From a virus: 42,521 nucleotides of DNA. The notes under the pieces were generated by a model. The model saw only the letters and a program-made list of their open reading frames with translations, searched no databases and was not told where the DNA came from. Shown piece after piece: positions 17,030 to 24,157 of the stretch. The first letter of the stretch is position 1; each line of letters opens with the position of its first letter. The translations under genes were made by a program, and so were the position numbers. Location of the stretch: the IMG/VR virus record IMGVR_UViG_3300032397_000033, positions 1 to 42,521 of that record; one strand, written 5' to 3'.

Positions 17030-18945
17030 ACTTTCTCCAATGGATGTTTTTCTTTTCCGTTACCCGGGCCTTGTGAGAGCAATTTCATCTGTTCTGCCAA
17101 AGAAATGTTCTGAGCAAAATCACCCCTAACACGATTCTGCATCTCCGTGTTCATGGCTATACCCAAACGCTGATCTATAAACTTGGATATTTCCTTACCA
17201 TCTGGTATATCAAGATTCTTAAATATCTTACCGGCTACGAACATTGAAGTGATAGGATCTACCTGTACTAATTTTGAAGTATCAGCCATGATAGCAAGAT
17301 TCTCATGCTTTGTCGTTTGACCGGTCACGGAACTATCCGGAATGAAATCGTATTCACCTTGAGTAATGTCAAATTTCACACCGTATAAATTCTGAATGTT
17401 CACCGGCAACCAGTAAGGATTATCTTCCTCATCTAAAAGTCTTATCATTCGGGGGAGTATCATGAATTTTTGAAGAGTACGGTTACAGTAACAGAAGATA
17501 TCCTTAGTCGTTGCAGATACATTCATTAGGAATTCCGTGACCATTATTTCTGTCTGTGCGGACCGGAGACGGAATAACCTGCCACTTTCACCGGCTGATT
17601 CTTGATAGCCACGAGCATTCGGACTGATACCAGATATCCACTCCATCAAGTCACGACCTTCTTCTGCCAACGTCCTAAGCATCTGGAATGCTTCACCGCC
17701 AGGAGGTTTACGTTCCGGCTTTGCTCCACCGACTACAGCCTTATAGAATCTGATAATTCCTCTTTCCTTCGATTGCCAGCCCTCTAAGTGTTCAGGAGGT
17801 ATGGAATCAACTGGTGCTTCGACAGGAGGATTTACAGCGTCCATAGCGCATTCAAGTGAAGTCATCATGCGCTGATTGTAGAAGTCTGCGGGAGCCACTA
17901 ACCGGTCCATTAGTGATTGTGTTTTTGTAATGTCTGGATGCCATTTCCGGAAGTAAATCGGTTTTAATGCGAAACCCCTTTGCTGCACGTTGTACGGTTT
18001 TTCCATGATGATCTCATCCGGTAGTAATGCCGGACAAATAACCGTGACGTACATCTTATGAGAATTCACATTCATGAATGTTTCTTCAAATGGGTTGATC
18101 TCCGACTTGAAATCTTCAACTTCTCTGTTTGCCCGGGTCCGTGCATTGTAAACCACCTTGCTTGATCCCATCCGCTTGTCATGCCATTCTACCACACGAT
18201 AAAGACCTTTTTTAGCATCTTTGAAACTATCAAAATAACTGATCTCTTCTGAACGACTTATTAAGGATTTTACGGTAGATAAGAATTTATCATACCAGGA
18301 TTTGGGTAGAGATTGCTTGCGGTATGCACCTTCCCATTGATCGGCCGATTGCTTTATTTTCTCGACTTGCTCTGGAGTAAGATACTTTTTATATGCTTCT
18401 AAGATATCTTCAGCACTCATGAAGGGAGAGTAGCATAAATAGTTCGTGTCTGATTGATCGATGTGACGAGCTTCCGGATCTCCCATCACCAGAAATGGAT
18501 CTACAGATTCACATACAAATTCACCTTCAACATTATCCCTGTAACTCCAATACTCGTTTATGTAGCCGACCTTACCTATCGCAGCATCAATCGCTGCCAT
18601 AGCAATTTCTCTGTAACCTCTTTCACCGATCGCCCAATTGGTAAGCAGCGAATGAGCTTTCGCCTTATCCTCATCACCTTCATTGTAAGGAATTGCCTTC
18701 ATGCGGTTGCCTTCTTTTCGAAGCATGCCGGCAAGGTACTCCATCGGTTGGCTTGCGATCTGGAATTCAAAGATGGGTCTATTACTATCCTTCAATTTTT
18801 TGCGAGTCTCATCATCGACCATCTGACCTATCACATAGTCGTAGTTTCTCTTCTGCTCGATACGGAATTGCCTGTATATCCGGTTCAAGTCTAAGAATGA
18901 ATTGACAATGTTCGAGTATTTTAATCCAATAGTAGTATTGTCCAT
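17026..18945 (-). CDS. Portal protein
   Basis: 639 aa from ATG at 18945, which overlaps the TerL stop as TAATG. An upstream TTG at 18966 would add 7 residues but lacks that coupling. The N-terminal region has the podovirus portal pattern: RP.FEFQI, then a helix with GMLRKEGNRM, a wing with INEYWSYRDNV, VDPFLVMGDPEARHIDQSD, a crown/stem section with ARGYQESAGESG, and a helical clip region. Portals form the 12-subunit DNA channel at one capsid vertex. Gene order TerS-TerL-portal supports the call. It resembles the large P22/N4-type portals more than the short siphovirus type. Confidence 0.85.
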   Translation of the reverse strand: MDNTTIGLKYSNIVNSFLDLNRIYRQFRIEQKRNYDYVIGQMVDDETRKKLKDSNRPIFEFQIASQPMEYLAGMLRKEGNRMKAIPYNEGDEDKAKAHSLLTNWAIGERGYREIAMAAIDAAIGKVGYINEYWSYRDNVEGEFVCESVDPFLVMGDPEARHIDQSDTNYLCYSPFMSAEDILEAYKKYLTPEQVEKIKQSADQWEGAYRKQSLPKSWYDKFLSTVKSLISRSEEISYFDSFKDAKKGLYRVVEWHDKRMGSSKVVYNARTRANREVEDFKSEINPFEETFMNVNSHKMYVTVICPALLPDEIIMEKPYNVQQRGFALKPIYFRKWHPDITKTQSLMDRLVAPADFYNQRMMTSLECAMDAVNPPVEAPVDSIPPEHLEGWQSKERGIIRFYKAVVGGAKPERKPPGGEAFQMLRTLAEEGRDLMEWISGISPNARGYQESAGESGRLFRLRSAQTEIMVTEFLMNVSATTKDIFCYCNRTLQKFMILPRMIRLLDEEDNPYWLPVNIQNLYGVKFDITQGEYDFIPDSSVTGQTTKHENLAIMADTSKLVQVDPITSMFVAGKIFKNLDIPDGKEISKFIDQRLGIAMNTEMQNRVRGDFAQNISLAEQMKLLSQGPGNGKEKHPLEKV

Positions 18946-20480
18946 TAACCTGCTCCGACTTTCCAACCGGCCTTTTTCGATCTCATCATTTCATCGAACC
19001 ATCCAGGAACCGGCGGTTTTTTGATTTCTTTCTTTTTGTAGGTTTCTAATACGGCAAATTTCAATCCGTCAAATCCGTGATCCTCTCCAATCTTTTCATC
19101 GAAGTCAAGTCCTTCGGGAGCGTTCTTGTCATACTGTAGTTCAGGGAGTGTCTCGATGATGTATTTACAATTCTCACAAAACCGTAATCTTGGAGGGCGT
19201 TTCATTTTACCATCTTCGATTATGTAATGGAGCAGGTCCTTGATCGCTTCATTAGAGACAGCACGGTAGCCACGCTTATCGGTTGTGGTTTTCGATACGA
19301 CTCTCAGCATAGGGGCTTTATCACCCATCCTTTGCTTTAAGATATCCTGTATGATCTCGAATGGGGTATGCTCCATGCCGGTATAGTTAGACATGTCGAT
19401 CACCATGTCCGTATCGCACATGATGTCAAAGTTGAAAAGCTTGTGCTCGATCAACGTATCTGCTATCGAATTTCCACGCTCATACGGAGAGCAACCCCTT
19501 GTGACATTCTCAGCAATAACAGAAATGAAGTTCTCTTTGTCCTGTAGTATGACTTCTAAAGCAGTAGTATCACCGTAATCTAATCCACCGATCAGCTTGT
19601 AACTTCCTGGTATAGGGGGAAGATCCGTGAATCTTGGAAGGAGATGATACTTCCGGTTCCACATGTGAAAGAACTGACCTTCGTAGACATCCCAATCACC
19701 TAATAGTTGCGCTTTACGATCCTTCTCCGGCAGCTCACTAAGCTTTTTACCGTAACTCGATTTATGGATGAAGTAATCGAAACGCTTCTCATCAGACCAG
19801 GAGTAGTATTCTGCTACTGTGATGCGATCATCAATGAGTGACTTCCTTACCCATTCTACATTGTCCCATCCGTAGGCTTGAATGAAATAGTAATCATCCG
19901 GATTTTCGTTTTCCCTGTAATCCTTCGTGATGAATATGCGCTTGATGTAAGCATGACCGACTCGGCCCGGGTTCATCGACATAAACATCTTGGGAACAAT
20001 GGAAAGATTAGTGGTACACCGGTTGCAGGTCGATAGAAATTCAATCTGATCCTGCTCCAAGTCCGTAGCTTCATCGATAAAGATATCAGCGTACTCTTTA
20101 CCAAAGAATGCGTAGATATCATCATGATGTTCAGCGTACCGGAAGAATATCTTTGAGTTGTGCGGCAGAGACAGGATCTTCTCCGACTTATTGTAGAACT
20201 TCCGGAGTTTCGGGTATTCCATAAACAAAGGGAGGATGTGGTTTTCGTATAGGTCGATATAAGTTTTACGAAAGACCATTCCGTTAGTGTTATGATAATT
20301 GAACCGGCGTGATAGCATTGCAAGTCTACCACCGTGAGACTTGGCGCCACCTCGGGACCCACCGTAACCGATCTTCGTGAAGGGGGAATTCTCTATCGTG
20401 TCCATGAGAAGACTCTGCTTCGGTTGGAAGGACAGTTTTATATTTGTTATGAGGGCGCTATCAGCTTGCTTTACGAGCAT
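18945..20480 (-). CDS. terL: Terminase large subunit
   Basis: A 511-aa packaging motor. Walker A is GGSRGGAKS (about 40-48) and Walker B plus catalytic Glu is IFIDEAT (133-139). A coupling segment follows (SMNPGRVGHAYIK, 168-180). The RNase-H-like nuclease domain shows acidic sites at GGLDYGDTT (Asp about 301), CDTDMVID (356-361) and EDHGFDGLKF near the C-terminus. It uses ATP to translocate DNA and cuts concatemers. ATG at 20480 lies inside the 3' end of terS (20-bp overlap). The length matches the family. Confidence 0.92.
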   Translation of the reverse strand: MLVKQADSALITNIKLSFQPKQSLLMDTIENSPFTKIGYGGSRGGAKSHGGRLAMLSRRFNYHNTNGMVFRKTYIDLYENHILPLFMEYPKLRKFYNKSEKILSLPHNSKIFFRYAEHHDDIYAFFGKEYADIFIDEATDLEQDQIEFLSTCNRCTTNLSIVPKMFMSMNPGRVGHAYIKRIFITKDYRENENPDDYYFIQAYGWDNVEWVRKSLIDDRITVAEYYSWSDEKRFDYFIHKSSYGKKLSELPEKDRKAQLLGDWDVYEGQFFHMWNRKYHLLPRFTDLPPIPGSYKLIGGLDYGDTTALEVILQDKENFISVIAENVTRGCSPYERGNSIADTLIEHKLFNFDIMCDTDMVIDMSNYTGMEHTPFEIIQDILKQRMGDKAPMLRVVSKTTTDKRGYRAVSNEAIKDLLHYIIEDGKMKRPPRLRFCENCKYIIETLPELQYDKNAPEGLDFDEKIGEDHGFDGLKFAVLETYKKKEIKKPPVPGWFDEMMRSKKAGWKVGAG

Positions 20481-21009
20481 CGACCATCGTTACATGTATT
20501 TCGGTTTCACCGGATTCACGTGCTTTCCACATTGAGAGGTATTCACCTAATTTTATGAGTGCATCGGCTTTGTCGTACAACTCTAATGCAATAATTATTC
20601 TGCCGGTTCTTGATGTGGATTTTTTAACACTTTTGATTGCGGAGGTTTTTAGATTGTCCAGATCAGTGATCTTGAATAGTTTTACTTTCCGATCGTCATA
20701 GTACAGATAATCACGTATGTTCGAGAATGCTACTGTTTTTAATTCTGTGAGAATCTTATCCTGCGTTACTTCGTACTTCTTGATGATCTCGGAACGATAA
20801 CTTTGCACAAGTTCCTGGATGCTATCATTTGCTATCAATCGACAAGCATTTGCACGAGCAGATTTTCTGGTAGTTGCGTATCCGGCATCGATGTATGATT
20901 GTGTCGCATTGCCAGATTTAGCATATAATTGGGCAAATAACACCATCCGGTCATTCAGTTCACCGGACTTTTTTAATCGCCTGATTTTGTTTTTTTGTTT
21001 TTTCTTCAT
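20461..21009 (-). CDS. terS: Terminase small subunit
   Basis: A 182-aa protein with the Terminase_2 N-terminal HTH signature: MVLFAQLYAKSGNATQSYI then DAGYATTRKSARANACRLI, followed by a helical oligomerization core and beta segments. It recognises the packaging start site. The N-terminal 20 residues are highly basic. The odd point is the start: ATG at 21007-21009 directly follows seven T's of an intrinsic terminator and has no clean Shine-Dalgarno. An internal Met at residue 22 is an alternative start, but would cut into the start of the conserved domain. Confidence 0.85.
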   Translation of the reverse strand: MKKKQKNKIRRLKKSGELNDRMVLFAQLYAKSGNATQSYIDAGYATTRKSARANACRLIANDSIQELVQSYRSEIIKKYEVTQDKILTELKTVAFSNIRDYLYYDDRKVKLFKITDLDNLKTSAIKSVKKSTSRTGRIIIALELYDKADALIKLGEYLSMWKARESGETEIHVTMVDARKAS

Positions 21010-21046
21010 AAAAAAAGATGGCTATCCGATTTCTCAGATAGCCATC
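21010..21046 (-). terminator. Intrinsic terminator directly before terS
   Basis: GATGGCTATC (21017-21026) pairs perfectly over 10 bp with GATAGCCATC (21037-21046), loop of 10. On the minus strand the stem is followed by seven T's (21016-21010), and the terS ATG starts on the next base. It would end transcription coming from the early block, or act as an attenuator for the late operon. Confidence 0.85.
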
Positions 21047-21188
21047 ACCACTTTAATCACCGAACCACGGATCCATTGTGACTCCTTATGTTGTTTTTTA
21101 GTAGGAAAAAGACCTACATCAAGCAACAGAAATCTCCGTATATTTTGGTGATTATGTCAAGGAAAAAAGGCTTAACTACAGTTGGAAA
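21042..21188 (-). promoter_or_regulatory. Region before terS: leader, small hairpin, unpaired -35-like site
   Basis: This 147-bp gap holds the MDPWFGD ORF, a GTAGG/CCTAC hairpin with a T-rich loop, and a perfect TTGACA on the minus strand (TGTCAA at 21155-21160) without a good -10 at the right distance. The late promoter may lie here or be phage-specific; I cannot place it firmly. Confidence 0.3.
21053..21076 (-). CDS. Seven-codon leader-like ORF before the terminator
   Basis: ATG at 21076 encodes MDPWFGD and stops at TAA (21053-21055), 6 bases before the terminator stem. It has a textbook ribosome site, AAGGAG five bases upstream of ATG, better than that of terS. A tiny ORF just ahead of an intrinsic terminator is the arrangement of attenuators controlled by translation of a leader peptide. 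That role is inferred; chance occurrence is possible. Confidence 0.4.
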   Translation of the reverse strand: MDPWFGD

Positions 21189-21341
21189 TTACTTCTCCCG
21201 AAGCTTTTCTTTGATAATTCTTATTGAATCTCTAATATTTTGAAGTGTTTTAGCCGATATGATCACGTTTTTGGAAGATAAAGGTTTTTTGCCTTCCACT
21301 TCGTAATAAGGGATATGAATGACTTTCCTCACCGGTTTCAT
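21189..21341 (-). CDS. 50-aa basic protein coupled to the HNH/HTH locus
   Basis: ATG at 21341 overlaps the stop of the upstream ORF (ATGA), the coupling used throughout this genome. The protein begins MKPVRKVIHIPYYEVEGKKP and ends in a basic amphipathic helix (IRIIKEKLREK). It is the last gene before the terminator at 21010-21046. I recognise no family; the coupling and codon use make it likely real. Confidence 0.55.
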   Translation of the reverse strand: MKPVRKVIHIPYYEVEGKKPLSSKNVIISAKTLQNIRDSIRIIKEKLREK

Positions 21342-21925
21342 AGATTATCACCCCTTAAACGAAGACATCTCTCATTATCCGGAGTGAGGAAATATTCATA
21401 CTTACCATTGATGGGATTAGTCTCACGATTCAGATATCTCCGGACGGTGTTTTGACTTATATTCAATTCCTTCGATGTAGCATTAACAAAATCTTCTACT
21501 ACCATCACAGTGAACTTCCTCATTAGTAATTCTAAGAACTTCTCAAACTTTGGCACACATATAATACTCTTCTTCATCTCACCTGACATCTTAATTCCAT
21601 CCGTCTCCTCATACGCTCTCTCTCTTCCGCCCTCACGCTCCCCCCCCCCCTCTCTTACATAATGTATTTTGTGACGTACACGACATCCTCTCTTACTTTG
21701 ACCTCTTGGGTGAAGGGTGTTATTGCAACTGCGACAGATGAGCATCCAGTTAGAACCGTCAGCTGGATTGTTCTTGCTGTCGTTGTCAACATGATGTAGG
21801 ATCGCTACAGAATTTACGTACTTCTCTTTTTCTGCATCGGTCTTTATTGATTTCAATGTGGCAACAACGTGGCAACAGAGACGAGAGAGACTTAGGCATA
21901 GAGCTTTTCTGCTATCGATGGTCAT
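21338..21925 (-). CDS. HNH endonuclease fused in frame to an HTH protein through a poly-G tract
   Basis: As read, 195 aa. The N-terminal part (to about residue 90) is an HNH nuclease: LHHVDNDSKNNPADGSNW, then LICRSCNNTLHPRG, giving the His/Asn/Cys landmarks. The C-terminal 79 residues carry a helix-turn-helix (VNATSKELNISQNTVRRYLN). They are joined by a run of 11 G (coding strand) encoding GGG. With 10 G the HNH frame would instead end at a TGA overlapping an ATG (21575-21577) that opens the HTH protein, the ATGA coupling seen elsewhere. So this is probably two coupled genes with an indel, or a switchable fusion. ATG at 21925 follows AAAGGAAA. HNH genes beside terS often assist packaging cleavage. 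Confidence 0.65.
   Translation of the reverse strand: MTIDSRKALCLSLSRLCCHVVATLKSIKTDAEKEKYVNSVAILHHVDNDSKNNPADGSNWMLICRSCNNTLHPRGQSKRGCRVRHKIHYVREGGGEREGGRERAYEETDGIKMSGEMKKSIICVPKFEKFLELLMRKFTVMVVEDFVNATSKELNISQNTVRRYLNRETNPINGKYEYFLTPDNERCLRLRGDNL
21640..21650. repeat. Homopolymer of 11 C (11 G on the coding strand)
   Basis: The run sits between the HNH and HTH parts of the 195-aa ORF and is flanked by GA-dinucleotide repeats. Such tracts are prone to slippage in vivo and to sequencing or assembly length errors. Losing or gaining one G changes the product as described for the host gene. Confidence 0.95.
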
Positions 21926-21956
21926 GCGGATTTCCTTTGGCTGAACCGGATTTTAT

Positions 21957-22220
21957 TCATTTCCCTTCCTTCCGATGAAGTTCGTAGGTTTCAAACCTAT
22001 CTTTAATCACTTGAATTGCATCATTAAAACCATGAACATATTCATTACATATATTATCTGTTGTAATACCGTCAAGATATTTCCTAAACTCATCCTCCCC
22101 TCCCCCGACCTTGCGGTATTCGACACAATCACTAAACTTATTAAATTCGTATCCATCGAAATATTGCGTGTTCTGATTAAATACTACATATAATGGGTTT
22201 GGGTATTCATTCTTTTCCAT
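21957..22220 (-). CDS. 87-aa hypothetical protein, paralog-like to the small gene upstream
   Basis: The start chosen is ATG at 22220 (MEKNEYPNPLYVVFNQNTQY), with AGGA about 9 bases upstream; a GTG at 22277 would add 19 unlike residues without a ribosome site. The protein is acidic and aromatic, ending in a helix (DAIQVIKDRFETYELHRKEG). Its opening EKNE.P....V.N resembles the opening of the 37-aa ORF at 22292-22405, suggesting a partial duplication. No family recognised. Confidence 0.5.
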   Translation of the reverse strand: MEKNEYPNPLYVVFNQNTQYFDGYEFNKFSDCVEYRKVGGGEDEFRKYLDGITTDNICNEYVHGFNDAIQVIKDRFETYELHRKEGK

Positions 22221-22291
22221 TTGGGTTATCCTGTTTCTCTGAGATTCTTTTGAATGCTTCAAACACCCTCTTACCACAAAAAATTACGTTG

Positions 22292-22405
22292 TCAGGTAAA
22301 TACGGGGATAGGAAAACCGACATTAACGTCTACCATGCAATTAAGTTCAGCATTATAAACTAATTTTACTGTTTGGGGTAATTCATTCTTTTCTATCTTA
22401 CACAT
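22292..22405 (-). CDS. 37-aa small protein
   Basis: ATG at 22405 has AAGGAG about 8 bases upstream and overlaps the stop of the 152-aa gene by 8 bases. The product starts MCKIEKNELPQTVKLVYNAE. The EKNE-x-P start and following V/YN residues parallel the next gene downstream, so it may be a truncated paralog. It is short, but the strong ribosome site argues for translation. Confidence 0.45.
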   Translation of the reverse strand: MCKIEKNELPQTVKLVYNAELNCMVDVNVGFPIPVFT

Positions 22406-22856
22406 GCGCTATCTCCTTACATTCAAATTCATCGATCAGTTTTTGTATCGTTTCCTTGTCGTCATGAAACATATCCAATTGAGTATCCTTTATGGTAGGT
22501 ATTACCGGCTGTATCTCGGCACCTAATCGGAAATCGAAATTAATCATCCTCTCACCGTGCCAATCGTTTACATACTTCTTGTTAAGCAGGATATTTATCG
22601 GAGTGAAGTTATAAAATGTTCCGGCGATAGCCATGATGATATTTATTCCACCTTCTCGCGCTTGGTTTACGAGCTTTAGATTCACCGATACGATATTATT
22701 GCTCATGTTCCTCTTAGCAACGAAGAAGTACCTCTTGCCGGATGGACCGTAGACTACGAGAGCGTGTACACCGTACCGATCTCGAAGTACACCGGTATCT
22801 TTACACTTCGGGAATGCTTTCTGTAGCAGATTAAACTGATCTTGTAGATAACTCAT
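22398..22856 (-). CDS. 152-aa hypothetical protein of the early block
   Basis: An alpha/beta protein. Visible segments are LRDRYGVHALVVYGPSGKRY, FFVAKRNMSNN, and a strand-rich middle (INIIMAIAGTFYNFTPINIL), with an acidic helical tail. The strand-turn-strand with alternating charged residues could be a divergent nuclease core, but I see no clear PD-(D/E)XK or other catalytic set. ATG at 22856 lies 26 bases inside the 3' end of the previous gene. Likely early, function unknown. Confidence 0.5.
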   Translation of the reverse strand: MSYLQDQFNLLQKAFPKCKDTGVLRDRYGVHALVVYGPSGKRYFFVAKRNMSNNIVSVNLKLVNQAREGGINIIMAIAGTFYNFTPINILLNKKYVNDWHGERMINFDFRLGAEIQPVIPTIKDTQLDMFHDDKETIQKLIDEFECKEIAHV

Positions 22857-23067
22857 TATTTCTCTTAAACTCCAAAACCTTCATTTTGTTTAAATGTTGG
22901 ACGCGTGTGAATGCGCTGCCAGCACCGCCATAGTGGTAATCATAAAACCAATTTGCAGGATGCTTGCCTGGAACATCGTAAAAATAATCTCCGCCAGGTT
23001 CGAGGTAGATCCAAAAGTTACATTTTGCTTCCGTGTCCCAACGGCTTTTTCTAACTGTGTACTTCAC
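22831..23067 (-). CDS. 78-aa aromatic-rich hypothetical protein
   Basis: It begins with GTG at 23065-23067, sharing a base with the preceding stop (TAGTG), so translation is coupled. The protein is Tyr/Trp-rich (FWIYLEPGGDYFYDVPG, then HPANWFYDYHYGG), pointing to a small beta fold. There is no membrane segment. I recognise no family. Confidence 0.45.
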   Translation of the reverse strand: MKYTVRKSRWDTEAKCNFWIYLEPGGDYFYDVPGKHPANWFYDYHYGGAGSAFTRVQHLNKMKVLEFKRNNELSTRSV

Positions 23068-23321
23068 TAAAGAATCCTTTGCAGGTTAGACTTTTTTCGG
23101 ATCTCTATACCGAGTCGTTGTATTTCTGCGATTAACATATTCACTTTTTCTGGCCATGATGCTTCAACGTCATACGAAAAATGTGAGTGACCCAGTCGTA
23201 CATATTCCCTCTTATCCAATACGGTTTTAATACCCGGGCGATACTGCAAACATACGCCTCCAACTTGTAAAGATAATTCGGGTTGCAAGGAATCGGCTTT
23301 GTGTAATCCCAAATATCCCAC
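23067..23321 (-). CDS. 84-codon frame overlapping the 85-aa ORF, probably the second part of one gene
   Basis: Opens at GTG 23319-23321 and overlaps the 23141-23398 ORF by 181 bp in another frame. Its stop is coupled to the next gene (TAGTG), which argues that its end is translated. Its last 25 codons extend beyond the other ORF (VNMLIAEIQRLGIEIRKKS). One extra A in the AAAAA run at the end of the 85-aa ORF, or a -1 slip there, would join the two into a protein of about 110 aa. As an independent gene it is doubtful. Confidence 0.35.
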   Translation of the reverse strand: MGYLGLHKADSLQPELSLQVGGVCLQYRPGIKTVLDKREYVRLGHSHFSYDVEASWPEKVNMLIAEIQRLGIEIRKKSNLQRIL

Positions 23322-23398
23322 ATGTTGTACAAATGACGTATCTCATCCACCCTGCGGATCCATTCATCCATTAGATTCTTATAACCTCGGATCATCAT
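23141..23398 (-). CDS. 85-aa hypothetical protein, possibly extended by a -1 shift
   Basis: ATG at 23398 overlaps the stop of the 75-aa gene (ATGA). The product is Trp/Tyr-rich and basic (DEWIRRVDEIRHLYNMWDIW), with a C-terminal end reading GQKK then stop inside CAGAAAAAGTGA. The A-run directly before the stop could allow slippage into the downstream frame. No recognised domain. Confidence 0.5.
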   Translation of the reverse strand: MMIRGYKNLMDEWIRRVDEIRHLYNMWDIWDYTKPIPCNPNYLYKLEAYVCSIARVLKPYWIRGNMYDWVTHIFRMTLKHHGQKK

Positions 23399-23622
23399 TT
23401 CTCTTTCCCTTTCGATGCAGCTTTCTTTGATACCTTCTCGCTGTCATCATTGAATGCAAGTGATGGATTCCTTGCCTCTTGTATTGCTTCATGTAGTTTC
23501 ATTACTGCTTGATCCAGTTCCTCCCTCGCAATTTTGACCTTTCCCTTTGCCTGGTCAAGGTTGTCCTGCATTTGCACGACAACATTGTCACAATCGAATA
23601 TCCTATTGAGTTCACTGTTCAT
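23395..23622 (-). CDS. 75-aa coiled-coil protein
   Basis: A helical, heptad-like protein (about residues 15-55: QDNLDQAKGKVKIAREELDQ, then VMKLHEAIQEA) with a basic Lys-rich tail ending GKEK. ATG at 23622 has AAGGAG upstream. The 98 bases before it hold a long stem-loop. It starts a run of coupled small genes. Function unknown; such small coiled coils may be adaptors or anti-host proteins. Confidence 0.55.
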   Translation of the reverse strand: MNSELNRIFDCDNVVVQMQDNLDQAKGKVKIAREELDQAVMKLHEAIQEARNPSLAFNDDSEKVSKKAASKGKEK

Positions 23623-23645
23623 GATCTTTTACTCCTTAAATAATA

Positions 23646-23710
23646 GTGACCGGTACATGCGCTCTCCGACATAGGGGATGCGGAGAGAGGGATCTTGCAT
23701 GTCCGGCCAC
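23646..23710 (-). ncRNA. Long structured stem-loop in the leader of the 75-aa gene
   Basis: GTGACCGGTACATGC (23646-23660) pairs with GCATGTCCGGCCAC (23697-23710), 14 pairs with one G-U and one bulged base. Inside, CTCTCCG (23662-23668) pairs with CGGAGAG (23681-23687). A purine/pyrimidine bulge sits on one side only. It lies between two genes and has no T-run, so it is not a classical terminator. It may be a regulatory 5'-UTR element, processing site or DNA-level signal. Confidence 0.5.
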
Positions 23711-23720
23711 GTGTGAGGTG

Positions 23721-23897
23721 TTAGGATAATGATACAAACCAACATAATTCCATCATCACTCCGATAAGACAGAATGCAACCGAATTCTCAGTGCAATCCT
23801 TCTTCCCCCTCGGATTGTTACCGATGTAAAGTGCCATGTTGAGCATGGACACACAATAACAGAATACGAATGCAAGTGAAAATAAAGTCGGTTCCAT
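23721..23897 (-). CDS. 58-aa two-helix membrane protein
   Basis: ATG at 23897 has AAAGGA about 9 bases upstream and starts one base after the previous stop. Two hydrophobic segments, about residues 5-26 (LFSLAFVFCYCVSMLNMALY) and 41-58, flank a short charged loop (NNPRGKKDCTEN). It is Cys-rich. A small early-block membrane protein could interfere with host functions or superinfection; this is inferred only. Confidence 0.5.
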   Translation of the reverse strand: MEPTLFSLAFVFCYCVSMLNMALYIGNNPRGKKDCTENSVAFCLIGVMMELCWFVSLS

Positions 23898-23898
23898 A

Positions 23899-24156
23899 TT
23901 ACTTTTCCTTTGCCCTCATTTCTTGACAAAGTTGAGATAGATAATTTTTTGTGTACAGGGAGTCATTGAACAATCCCCACTCCAGATTATCTTCCTCAAC
24001 ACGGCGTTTGATCTCCTTCAGGACATCACGCGCAATACAGCAACAGTCTCCGTCGTAATATGTAATGCTTATCTTCCCGTCTGTGAGTTCGTATACATTG
24101 GGACCGAGCCAGCCGTGATGAGTTTTTAGTGTTAGACTATCTCGATAAGTTTTCAT
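23899..24156 (-). CDS. 85-aa hypothetical protein with Cys cluster
   Basis: The N-terminal half is beta-like (THHGWLGPNVYELTDGKISI) and contains Cys-Cys-Cys at about residue 40; the C-terminal half is a charged helix. ATG at 24156 overlaps the nuclease stop and has GGAG upstream. Co-expression with the recombination pair is likely from spacing. No family recognised. Confidence 0.5.
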   Translation of the reverse strand: MKTYRDSLTLKTHHGWLGPNVYELTDGKISITYYDGDCCCIARDVLKEIKRRVEEDNLEWGLFNDSLYTKNYLSQLCQEMRAKEK

Positions 24157-24157
24157 A

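Noticed and set aside
20461-21009. terS start moved to the internal Met at residue 22
   Set aside because: It would remove residues just ahead of the conserved LFAQLY segment and has no better ribosome site; kept only as an alternative.
21155-21160. Late promoter at the perfect TTGACA before terS
   Set aside because: No acceptable -10 box lies 16-18 bases downstream; the nearest TATA-like element is at 12 bases.
22398-22856. PD-(D/E)XK nuclease call for the 152-aa protein
   Set aside because: The strand pattern is suggestive but no D...ExK set could be identified.
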